Origin: Warburgia ugandensis
Lineage: Eukaryota > Streptophyta > Magnoliopsida > Canellales > Canellaceae
Assembly: GCA_035236585.1 (NCBI GenBank)
Contig: CP141126.1
Location: forward strand, 66,069,414 to 66,133,413
Direction of reading: 5' to 3'
Length of the DNA stretch: 64,000 nucleotides
Under the pieces are notes generated by a model. It was given only the letters and a program-made list of their open reading frames with translations, was not told where the DNA came from and searched no databases. Made by a program: the position numbers and the translations under genes. Shown piece after piece: positions 24,501 to 36,500 of this stretch. The stretch's first letter is position 1; each line of letters starts with the position of its first letter.

Positions 24501-27500
24501 ATTATTGTATATTCCTTTCAAATCTCAAGGTAACACTGACAGCAAAAGTGCTCTATTATGCTTTCATAGGTATGGGTGCTCCATCATGTCAAATTGATAG
24601 ACCGATGGCAGGGTCACATCTTTGTCAACTTTCTGGTGAACTGTTCAACTAAAACAATTTTTTTGGAATTTATTAAAGGGCTTGCACATGTCAAGAGCAC
24701 AAACTTAATACTTGACATGTTAGAGAAGATGATTAATGAAGTTAGAGAGAACAATGGAGTTCAAATAATTGTTGAGTTTTATATCTATAATCTATGAAGT
24801 ATTTTGACTTGTTTATGATGAAGTTCATCATATATAATTTTACCTTTATTTCTATTTTAGGCTATAACTGACAATACCTCCAACTAGGTGGCTACTAGAA
24901 GGGAGTTTATGGTGAGGAGGTCACATTTACATTAGACCACTTGTGCAGTTCACTGCAATGATCTAATGTTAGAGGACATAGGCAAATTGCCAATTGTGAA
25001 GAAAACTGTGGCATAAGCAAGGGCGATGATAGTTTTTATATATAACCATACACATCCTTCATCTTATGAGAAGATTTACGAAGAAAAAAGATTTTGGCAG
25101 ACCTATAGTGGCGCGCTTCACCACCAACTTCTTAAGCTTAGAAAGCATTCACAACTTTAATACAATTGAAAGCAATGTTTCACTGTTCGGAGTGGATGAA
25201 CAATAAATGGCTGAAGAGGCTAGAAGATAAAAGAGCTGAAAGAATTATATAGAGTACTAGCTTCTAGAACCACGTCCTGTTTTGTTTGAAGATCATTGCT
25301 CCACTTGTAGAGGTTTTGAGGGTGGTAGACAGTGAGGAGAAACTGACAATGGGATACATCTTTGAGGCTATACCTTGGGCCAAAGAAAAGAGTCAAGCCA
25401 ATCTAGTAGGGGATGAGTGTTAGGCCTCTCATTTTTGGGGGATCATAAATAATAGATAGAGTTATCAACTTCACCAGCCTTTGCATGCAGCTGAATATTA
25501 CCTCAACCCATCCTTGTACTAAGGCCATGACATTGAAATTGAGCGCAATAGTGACATTGAAATTGAGCGCAATAGTGACATCAAAAATGGTCTCATGCAT
25601 GCCATCAGTAGGCTATATGATGGAAAGGAGGCTGACATGGTGAGAGATGAAATATCCACTTACAAACATGTTGGAGGCTTATTTGGCAATGACCTGACAA
25701 TAAACAAGAGAAACGCCCTAGCCCCTTGTAAGTGTTTTATATTGTTCTATATTTTAAGTTTTAACTTCTAAATTTTATTTTATAATATTCTAATTTTGTT
25801 TATTTTTCTAAAAATTAATTTTCTTCAACTTTTGTAGGTGAGTTGTGGATTAACTTTGGGGGTGAAGCCCCACATTTTCAAATATTCACCATTAAGGTCC
25901 TCTCTCAGATATGCATTACATCTCCTTACGAGTGTAACTAGAGTATCTCTGATGCCTCCTACTGATGGTGTAGAAGCCCAATAAACACAGACTGATAAGT
26001 TTTTCATGGTGTTGACTCTCATTGAGCTCTGCCCTGACCTTGAATCCCTCAAAGATCAAATTCTGGCTAGCCCTTCGGTGCCCTTATTGGATGAAGTATT
26101 TGCCCGCTTGTTGCATATCTCCTCTACTCAGACAGTTACTTTTAATGGCCCTTCAGATTTCTCAGTTTTGGCTTCTCAGGCAAACACTAGAGGCAGCCAT
26201 GGTGGTGGTCGTAATCGAGGACAGCGTCCTCAATGCACATACTATAATAAGATTGGACACACTTAGGATCGGTGTTACCAACTACACGAGCAACCTCCTC
26301 ACACTGCTAACATCGTCCAATCATCTGATACCCAGTTACCTGACTCATCTGAGGTCTCCACATCTCAGAATATTACCCTGACTGGTAGTGACTATAATGC
26401 ATACCTCCAATATCAAGCAGCCAAGTCATCTTCCGTTGCTTCCGTCGCTCAGACTGGTAATCCCAGTGTTTGCTTTACTCAGTCTTCTTCTATTGGCCTG
26501 TGAATTCTATACTCTGGAGCTTCTGATCACATATCTGGTAACAAACACATTTTCTCCCCTCTTACTTGTTCTTCTACTTTACCTACTATCACTCTAGCCA
26601 ACGACTCCAAAATTGTAGCTAAAGGAATTGATTTGACTCATCCCCTTCCTACTCATCCTCTTACCTCTGTACTTTATGTACCAGAGTGCCCGTTTAATCT
26701 TATTTCCATCAGTAAAATGACCCGCACTCTTAATTGCTCTCTCACTTTTTTTGATAAATCTATAATCTTGCAAGACCGGAAGGACTGGAGTATGGGGAAG
26801 GCAATTGGTACAGGGCATGAGTCTCAAGGCCTTTACCATCTCACATCACCTACAGCTCTTGCCGCTTGCATCTCCACTAATTCTCCTGCTCTTATTCACA
26901 ATCGTTTGAGCCATCCTAGTCTCTCCAATCTTCAAAAGATGGTCCCTCATTTTTCTACTTTGTCTTCTCTTGAGTGTGAGTCTTGTCAGATTGGAAAACA
27001 TATTTGTGTTTCGTTTCCAAAGCGTCTCAATAATTGGGCTGTCCCCCTTTGAACTTGTCCACATTGATGTTTGGGGTCCTAGTCGTACTATTTCTAGTTT
27101 GGGTTTTCAGTACTTTGTAACTTTTATTAATGATTATTCTCGATGTACTTAGTTATTCCTTATGAAGAATCGATCTGAATTATTCTCAATTTTTAAGAAA
27201 TTTTGTACTGAAATTCAAACTCAATTTAATGTTGCTATCCGTGTTTTACGTAGTGACAATGCACGAGAATATTTTTCTGCACCTTTTTCTTCTTTTATGT
27301 CTCAACAAGGAATTCTTCACTAGTCATCGTGTGCCCACACTCCTCAACAAAATGGAGTAGTTGAATGCAAAAATCGTCATCTCATAGAGACAACTTGCAC
27401 TTTACTTCTTCACAGTCATGTTCCTTTTCGTTTCTAGGGGGATGCTGTTCTCACTGCTTGCTACTTAATTAATCGTATGCCTTCTTCTGTGTTGCATGAT

Positions 27501-30500
27501 CAAATTCCCCATTCCATTCTCTTCCCCACACAACCTCTTTATCTTCTTCCTCCTCGTGTTTTTGGATGTACTTGTTTTGTACACAACCTTGCCTGGGCAA
27601 GATAAGCTTTCTGCCAAGGCCACAAAATGCATCTTTTTGGGATATTCCAAGCTTCAAAAGGGATATCTTTGTTATTCTCCTGACACTAATTGATATCTTC
27701 TCTCAGCAGATGTAACTTTCTTTGAGCAGTCACCATTCTTCTCATCTACTATTGGACCGCTCTCCATTTCTGAAATTTTACCTCTTCCCTATATTTCCAC
27801 CCTTGCAGATGATGTCCCTTGTCCTCTTCAAGTTTATCATCGTCAGCCTCCTCTTGAAGCTATTGTAGGTTCCACTAGAGTCCCTAATGACAATCACCTT
27901 GTCCCACCGGCTTCGCCTACTTCGGCCCCGCATTCCGTTGACAACTTGCCTATTTCTCTTCGAAAAGGTGATCGATCTACTCATAATCCTCATCCTATCT
28001 ATAATTTTTTGAGTTACCATCGATTATCTTCACCCTATTATGCATTTGTTTCCTCCTTGTCCTCTATTTCTGCTCTTAAAAGTACCAGTGAGGCTCTTTC
28101 ACATCCTGGCTGGAGACAAGCCATGGTAGATAAAATGACTGCTTTGCATACGAAAGGAACTTGGGACTAGGTTCCTTTGCCACTTGGTAAAATTATAATG
28201 GGTTGCCATTGGATATATATTTGGGTCCTGATGGACAAGTTGATCAATTTAAAGCCTGCCTAATTGCTAAGGGCTATACTCAGATTTATGGTCTTGATTA
28301 TGGTGACACCTTTTCCCTAGTTGCGAAGGTTGCTTCTGTTCGATTATTCCTCTTCATGGCCGCTATGCGGCATTGGCCTTTTTACCAACTGGATATTAAA
28401 AATGCTTTCCTTCATAGTGATCTAGCAGAGGAAGTTTATATGGAGCAACCGCATGGCTTTGTTGCTCAGGGGGAGTCTGGTTTAGTGTGCAAATTGCGCC
28501 GTTCTCTATACGGTTTAAAACAATCTCCTCGAGCATGGTTTGGACGATTTAGCTCCATTATTCAGGAATTTGGAACGCTTCGGAGTGAAGCAAATCATTT
28601 TGTTTTCTATTAGCACAACTCTTCGAGTCAGTGTATCTATTTGGTGGTTTATGTGGATAACATTGTCATCACAGGCAGTGATCAGGATGGCATTCATAGA
28701 CTTAAACAACATCTCTTCCATTACTTTCATACTAAAGACCTGGGAAAACTGATAGATGAGAAGAATGGTGATTGCCATTTCACAAAGAATGGTGATTGCC
28801 ATTTCACAAAGAAAATATGCTTTAGACATCTTAGAAGAGATTGGTATGTTAGATTGTAAGTCTGTGGACACACCCATGGACTCGAATGTTAAGCTTGTAC
28901 CAGGACAGGGGGAGCCTTTAACAAACTCTAGAAAATTTCAGAGACTTGTGGGTAAACTGAATTATCTCACCATTACTCAACCAGATATCTCTTTTGCTGT
29001 AAGTGTGGTCAGTCAATTCCTACAGTCACCATATGATAGTCATTGAGATGCTGTGGTTCGCATTCTTCAATAAATTAAAAGAGCACCAAGTCAAGGTGTG
29101 TTATAAGAAGATAAAGACCACACTCAAATTGTTGGGTACACAGATGCTGATTGGGCTGGTTCTCCTTCAAACAGGCATTCTACCTCAAGATATTGTGTTT
29201 TTGTAGGATGTAACTTAGTATCTTAGAAAAGCAAGAAACATAATATAGTTGCCAGATCAAGTGCAGAAGCTAAGTACCAAGCCATGGCTCTGGCAACATG
29301 TGAACTTATTTGGCTGAAACAACTACTCCAGGAGATGAAATTCAGAGATGATGAAAGTATGAAGCTAATATGTGATAATCAAGCAGCCTTACATATTGCA
29401 TCTAATCCCATTTTCCATGAAAGGACCAAACACATAGAAGTGGATAGTCATTTTATTAGAGAAAGATCTTGTCGGGATGTATTGCTACTAGCTTCGTCAA
29501 TTCAAATAATCAACTAGCAGACATCTTCACGAAATTTCTCAAAGGACCTCGAATTAAATACATTTGTAACAAGCTTGGTGCATATGACTTGTATGCTCCA
29601 GCTTGAGGGCAAGTGTTGAATATAGCATAGTATTGTATAGCTCTACTTAGCCTTGGTTTTAGTTTTGTTTTATTTTGTCCCACATTGTACAGTTAAGAGC
29701 ATGTACCTATCCTTGTTTAGTATATGTGTTAAGTGTGAGGTGCAAAATCACCAACACACATTCACCCATTCTAAGGGTTTCTCTCTATCTCTCTCTCTTG
29801 GCTCCACTTTAACAATTAGGATGGTGAGATGGCTGAAAAATGCCATGAGTTGTAATATTCACTATAGGTGATATCCAACTGTATTAGAAGGAAACAGTAA
29901 TGCTAACTGAATTTCAGGTTTCGAAGTCAAGTCCACGAGTAGACATGTCACATTAGGAAGTGCAGCAATCTCTTGGAATTCAAACCAAGCAGACTCGCAC
30001 GGCGTGATCCACTATGGAATTATAGTTTAGTGCGTAAGATAAAGCAGTAGAAGAACCCCGATGGTCAGGGAACTTGTTGATGATGTTCCACTTGGAACAA
30101 ATGTGCTCCTGCTATCTATAAACGTTATTATGCCAAGCTGCTATAGCTAGGGCTAAAAGCAACTCATACAATGGGAAACATGGACACATTCATTGAAGAT
30201 AAAATACAATAAGAGAGTTATCGAGAATGGAGTAGCTATCATAGATTTTGTTAGATCTCAAGATTTTCATGTTCATTTACATGGGAGATGCTAAGCAGCT
30301 GTAGATGCGTAACTCATCCGCTTTGGCAGCAACAGGTAGAAGGATCATACTCCTGAAGATTCTGTAGATCTAGAGACTTCTCATGTTCATTTACTTACGA
30401 GCTGATATGCAGCTGTAGATGCATACTCATCCACTTTGGTGGTGATGAGTAGAAGGATTGTCCTCCAGAAGCTGACTTAAGGAAAATTAGGTAAAGCTCA

Positions 30501-33500
30501 ATGAAGTACTCTAGGTACCAGATATCAGGAAGAATCTGGTGTTATCATCAAAGTCATTAAATCTCCCCAAGGTTCAAATATATCCAAGTTCTTAAACCAA
30601 CCTCTGTCTACCTGAAGATATGGAATCATTGCAGAAGACTACCTAAATCTCTAACAAGACGAGGAATAAGGTGTTTCAAGAAAAGGAAAAGGTACCATAA
30701 AAGTGATCCCAGAAGATACGAAGAGGACACGATGACTGAGGCAGTTCCTGTTGACGAGTTCAAGTCAAGTTCAGACTTATCCATGTTTAAAAGGATTCAA
30801 CATTGTGAAACCCAAGGGTTTGTTAGGAAGCACTGATCGATAAGTGTTACTAAAGAAGCTGAATAGGACTCAGGCCGATCATTACATGCGATTACCAAAG
30901 GTTTGAGGCTTCATGCAAAGAAAAAGGGAGGATTATCTAACTGCAACCACTAGAAATATCCTTCAACCTATGATTTATTAGACACTTCTACTTTTGTCAA
31001 TAATCTGTGTCGCATGCATATTGATACCAGCATCCATGTTTATACTTCAGTGGAAACTTTCAAATGAGCTAACAATATTCCAATTTGACAACAACGTTTC
31101 ATGTTGGGACTTCTGGCTTTAATAATTCTTTTGAGGAAGTATGCTTGATTACTTGAATTTTCCTCTAATACTATTTATTCCAAGCAGTTTCTATTTAGCA
31201 TTTACTTTCCTTAATTTTCTTTCATTCTTTCATTATCTATAGGGCACATATTCTTTGAGCTTTTAATTTATACAAGCTGTTACTTGGCTGGGTGTCCAAC
31301 AGAAGCCATGGGAGCAGCATGATTGATTAATGAAAGCATTATACACATACATGCCCACACACGTCATTAGCATTTTCTGCATACATCATTAGCAAGAGAA
31401 TCCTCACATCAATGGCATTTCCTACATACATGAGAAGAGAAATTGCTTTCCCTTCACATATCATTTTCTTGCTCAAAGGTAACAAATAAACTCCTATAAT
31501 AGAAACAGTTTGCAGACTAACAAACACAACAACAGAACTGCCACTCAATCTTCTGAGAGTATTGAAATTGAAAAAACACTCCAGTATAAGTAAATGACAA
31601 AGGAACTCTACTGTCCACCACAAAAAAGCCTATTCAACCTCAAGATGTGTGCATTCATTTAAAGATTCAATTAAGTATAACTGCTATTATATGAAGCCCC
31701 CCCAACCCCATCCATAGAATCTCATTCACCCAACCCCTCTGAGAGTCCACTTTCAGAAATATTTAAATATGAAAAAGATGTAAAGTCAACTTGTTCGAGC
31801 CTATGCCCAAAAAGTCCAATGATCATCTTCCTCCATACTTCCATCATGTCGTGAGAGTTTTGAAAGAGAAACCCTTTCACTTAAACATTTGCAATCCTTT
31901 ACATGAGATTTCTTTTCATCTTCTGCTCTTTCTAATTAGTTGTCTCTTCTGTTAAGTCTCACTTCTCATTGATGAAAGGCATTCAACCTCTATTATGAAA
32001 CATATCACTCTTTTCATGTTTAAAAGCAATTCCGATTATATCTCAGGCTTTGAATATTGTTCATTTCCTTCCTCTATTTTATTTATATCTTATAATTTCT
32101 GTATACATTGATCGACATCACAAAAATTCATAGCTATGCTGTTCTCGTTGTTTTCTTGTCTCTTGCAGTGGAGTTTCCTGCTTCATCTCTTGATGCTCAT
32201 ATAGCCACGATTATTTCAAGTATTTTGCTTCTCCCTGATGAGTCATTAAATCTAGTTCAGATTAATATAGCTGATGTAACTGAATTAACTGACATGCTTT
32301 AATCACTTTTACCTTCTGGTAATTTATTTTCCTCATTATTTCGCTATCTCTTCATATTTTCAACAATGAGGAGATAATACTTCCAACCACCTTTATCAGC
32401 AATTCTACCTCTTCTCATTACTCTTTTCCTTAGAAATCATTTCACTTGCAGGGATGGACAAACAACAGGAATTCTGATCCAGTCTTTCTCAGGAAAAGAC
32501 AAAGATATGGGGACAGAAAATCTCATTGTATTAGAACTTTGGAGGTAACCATGATGAACATTTGAATATTTTGACAATTGCCAAGCAACATTGATTTAGT
32601 TGAGGAACATGGAATTAGTGTTTATAATTCATCAAGAAAGACCTCTGTGACTTAATCTATTACCCCATATACTCAGGTTTGGGGAGAATATATATCGATA
32701 GGATATAACACATCCATGAATGACAAGAAATATACTAAGGTTCGGGGAGAATATATATCGACAGCATATAACACATCCATGAATGACAAGAAATAGATAT
32801 ACAAATTGCAATGGCAAGGTTACAGTTCGAGTTCCTCAATTTTAGAAATCGTAAAAGAGTTTGATTTTTATTTTTTTTTCTAATTGGTAAAAGGCAACCC
32901 TCATCTCAAAAGGCAGGAGCAATCTAGCAAGAACTTAAATTACAAACTAAATACTGAAACCAACATTTTCTAGAGCATGTCACAACATAATAATGCATTC
33001 ACTAAACTTGTGTATCTAGAAAATATCGATTACAAAATAAGACAATCAGCAAAGTAATGAGACACTTACATGTCTTCCGCTGACATTTTTGTAAAACCAA
33101 TTGCAAGAGCATGTTGCTTGCCTTCAGCCATTATAGCCTGGAGAACAATAAAATCCTATAAAAATCAGCAACATATGTGAAAATATAATGCTTGATAGTT
33201 CATACATATAACACTTAAAGGAAATGAAGTGCTTGACAGCTCATATATAACACTTAAGAAAATGAAATACACGAGATATCACTATTGTTTGTTGTTACTG
33301 AACATACATACACTCATATCATTTGCCAATACACATGTTGAATCTAGTTTAGTCATAAACAACTAAAGAGCACATGATTATAATGGTAATGGCAAAATGT
33401 AGTAGTTCTTACGACAGGAGTTTCTTCCAGTACTTCATCATCCAAGGAACCACCGGGGGAAGTAAGGCCAGGACACATTATGTTCGCACCAGCAAGGACA

Positions 33501-36500
33501 AATTTGATTGCACCCCTATCCACTTGTAGTTTTTTCATAATATCTGGATCTGCAAATAAGAACAAAGAACAAGTGTAAGAGTTAGACATCAGAGATTATC
33601 CCAAGAGTGACATCGGTTCCTAAGCCGCTATGTATGTATTTCGACCACCAATCATAGTATAGTCCTACAGTTACTCTAGATTTTCAGGAGGGGATCCCAT
33701 TCTCTTAGGAGATTTTCAACATCTTTCTCTAACTAAAACTATGGAAAACAAAGAAAGTAGTATGGGATATCCTCTAATGCTCCCTTATTACAAGAACGAA
33801 GGTAGTCTTTCTCTAGAATGAGTTTATAATTTTCTAGTAGCAAGGCCAAACCATTCAACTATAAAACATACAGATGCATCTATTTGAGCATGTAATCAAT
33901 AAGGAAAGATACAAGTTAGTCAAAGAGATATGTTACATTGATGAAGAAGACGCAAAGTTGGCATGTAAGGGCCATCACGAATGTTGAAAAATAGTGGCAC
34001 ATTGTTGACCAGAACCAGGTTCAGATGATTTTGGCTGCAACATTAGAGAAGTGTGTTACAAGAACTCCGAACTAAGCTGAAGGAGTCAGCAGTAATTATC
34101 ACAAAAACAGGAAAAATAGATTTGATATAGCAGGCCATTAATAAGGGAGTCTAGATGTGAGTATTGAGGGAGTTCTTCCCATACTTGACAGAGCGAGATG
34201 CAGAAGCATGAACTGGAATCAGAAGCAAAAGATTTTCAAAGGTGAGAAGTGGGAAGGAAAATGCCAAAAAGAAAAGAAAAGGAATTACAAAAAATGAAGA
34301 GAACTAAGAGAAATATCAAGAAAGAAGCCCAAAAGAAAAATGTTCTGTGCATTGAGGTTGCAAGTGTCAGTCATGCTAGGTGCATTTTGCCTTCAGAGAA
34401 AAACTAACAAAATAAGCCACAAGCATGCGTGTTTCCCCGAATCTTTCCCACTTCCAAAGTGCTTTGAGGAAGTGAGCTTCCAAGTTATCCAGGAGTTTCT
34501 GGCAAGTATGGTTTTTCACCTTGAATGAAGTCAAAGTTAATGCATTTGGTCAGATGTCAGAATGCATATGGTTTGCCCATGTCAATCAACACAATGTCCT
34601 ATCTACCTTTCAGTTGGGAATCACATCGTGGAGGTTAACTTGAAAACCAGTTAACTTGAAAACCAGTACTAATAGAATGGAGCTGGCATCTCATTAATGG
34701 CCTATCTGCTATGCTGTTGCAAAAACCATTTGCAAAATCGCGAGCAACTGAATGATGCCAGATTTGTTGGAGATGGTCATATAAAATCTATATGCTGAAA
34801 TTATGTGCTAAAAGAATTATCCAACAGTATAGTAAAATAGTCATATTGAAAGGGTGAGAAAACCAGATCTGCATCTCGGGCTATAGGTCCTTTCAGATAG
34901 ACACAACCAAATCCCATTCTTAAATGATTTATTCACTGGGTTATTATCAATTAAACATCAAAACAAACTCATCCTTCAACTTAGAAAAAGAGAAAACAAT
35001 CGCCATGACAAGATGATACTCAGATACTATTTGCAAATTTATCTTCATAAAGCCAAAGGTTAAGGAGGATACGATCAAAAAGGTGTCACAAGAGAGAGAT
35101 GTCAGATACTCTTGAGAATAGTCCTTCTATATTGGAAGAAGAAGCTAGTTTGCGTTCTGGTTACAAGGGTTAGCATTTAGGTGGACCTTAGGAAGCTGGT
35201 CAGTCCAGGAAAAGATATGTTGGAGTAGGATGTCAAAGTTAAATGGATCTAGGGAGAAGACATGGCTTCTTTTCATGAGACTGCTAGTACTAGGATTAGA
35301 CATAACCAGACACTCCTTAATGGTGGACAGTTGATGTTAGAGGATCTGGATACTATACCAGAGCCAACTGCTGCTTACTATGAGAAACCTTGAGGACTCT
35401 CTATAGATAGCTTTATTGGCAGAAGGGAGCTAAGTTTGACACCACTTTTCATGATGCACTTGGTCAGGAAGGCACAAAATTACAGAGGTTGAGAATTCAA
35501 TGTTTGCCATAGGAGAAGTCCAGGCCCAAGGCCTAATAGTTTGCTGTCAGGAGAGTACTAAAATCTGTTGCACGGCCATGCTATGTGAGTTTCTGTTGAT
35601 TTCCACTGGGGGTTTGGTTGGTTGGACAGCAACTTGAGTGCTTCCTTTGTTACAATCATTCTCAACAGCATATGTAACGATGATCATATTTCACGCCTAC
35701 CATCTAGTTAGTAGTATCCAAAAATTCACAGTTCAAGTCCTCACCCCCAGACTCAGACAATCTTGCTTCACATAAAATGTGGAAGACGTGAACTACCTCT
35801 TACTGTTGGTAGGCAAATTCCAGAGAACACCCACATCGCCCTTGACTACATTGATTCAAACCATTATTTTTTAGTTAAGAACTGATTCACACCATGTGAG
35901 TGGAACTCAAGCCTCTTCTCTAAGTTAGACAACAAGAAAACTTATGGCAAGCTCCATTGATGTCCCTAAACACTAGCTTGAGAGTAGGTCTAGGACTGGG
36001 TGAAGACAATAGATAAGGTAATGCCTCATGTCCACCTGATTCTTATCCGAGTACACAAGTTTGCAGAAAGTCTCTTCAAGAGCTCTAAAAAGAACCCTTG
36101 CCACCCGTCTTTTCATGATCACCTTAGAGGTTTGAGTAGGACTGTTGCCAAGTAAACAAGATGTGGCTGATCTTGTTCTTTTACCTTAGTAGACAACATT
36201 CCCATTCTCAATTTCACTACATAACTGCAAGCTTGCAAATTGTGCTGTTCTCTTAGACGATATGATGTGGTTTGTGGGTTGACGTTTGGTCTCTCCAAGT
36301 CAATGGAATGGGAGTGAAGGTTTAGGAAGGGCTTGTTTTGATGATTGTGCATGAGCAGACTTTTAAAGGCATTATGAAACCTTTTTATTCAGAGATTTTG
36401 GAAAGAAGTAAGAACTGATTCTTTGCAGTGGTGGCAAACATGTCAACACTGGACAACTGCCTATTATGTTATGTTGGCATCTACCATCCTCTACTATTTC

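Larger units (their letters stand above)
21185..25985 (+). mobile_element. Decayed hAT transposon, 3' end lost
   Basis: The left end is CTATGTAGTCGAAGGCG at 21185, followed by GC-rich subterminal sequence, a C/T-rich leader, and an AT-rich stretch with internal repeats. A degenerate transposase (about 23700-25980) follows. A related non-autonomous element with the same first nine bases (22397-23635) sits inside it. No right-hand inverted end or matching 8-bp duplication was found: the coding region runs straight into a truncated copia element near 25960. The left border is set by likeness to the inner element, so it is less certain than the coding part. Confidence 0.65.
25986..29814 (+). mobile_element. 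5'-truncated Ty1/copia retrotransposon (RE1-like), 3' LTR present
   Basis: The element keeps the end of gag, protease, integrase, reverse transcriptase, RNase H, polypurine tract and 3' LTR, in copia order, but lacks the 5' LTR, primer site and most of gag. Its left edge abuts the hAT transposase (junction somewhere in 25940-25990). It lies in MCTS1 intron 6 in the antisense direction. Domain organisation and residues resemble RE1-like elements common in dicots. The missing left end suggests deletion or unequal recombination after insertion. Confidence 0.92.

Noticed and set aside
24576-24797. 73-codon frame as a possible small gene
   Set aside because: It is the DUF659-like core of the decayed hAT transposase and is part of that pseudogene.
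26594-28877. Several minus-strand frames of 60-120 codons
   Set aside because: They are shadows of the plus-strand copia polyprotein.
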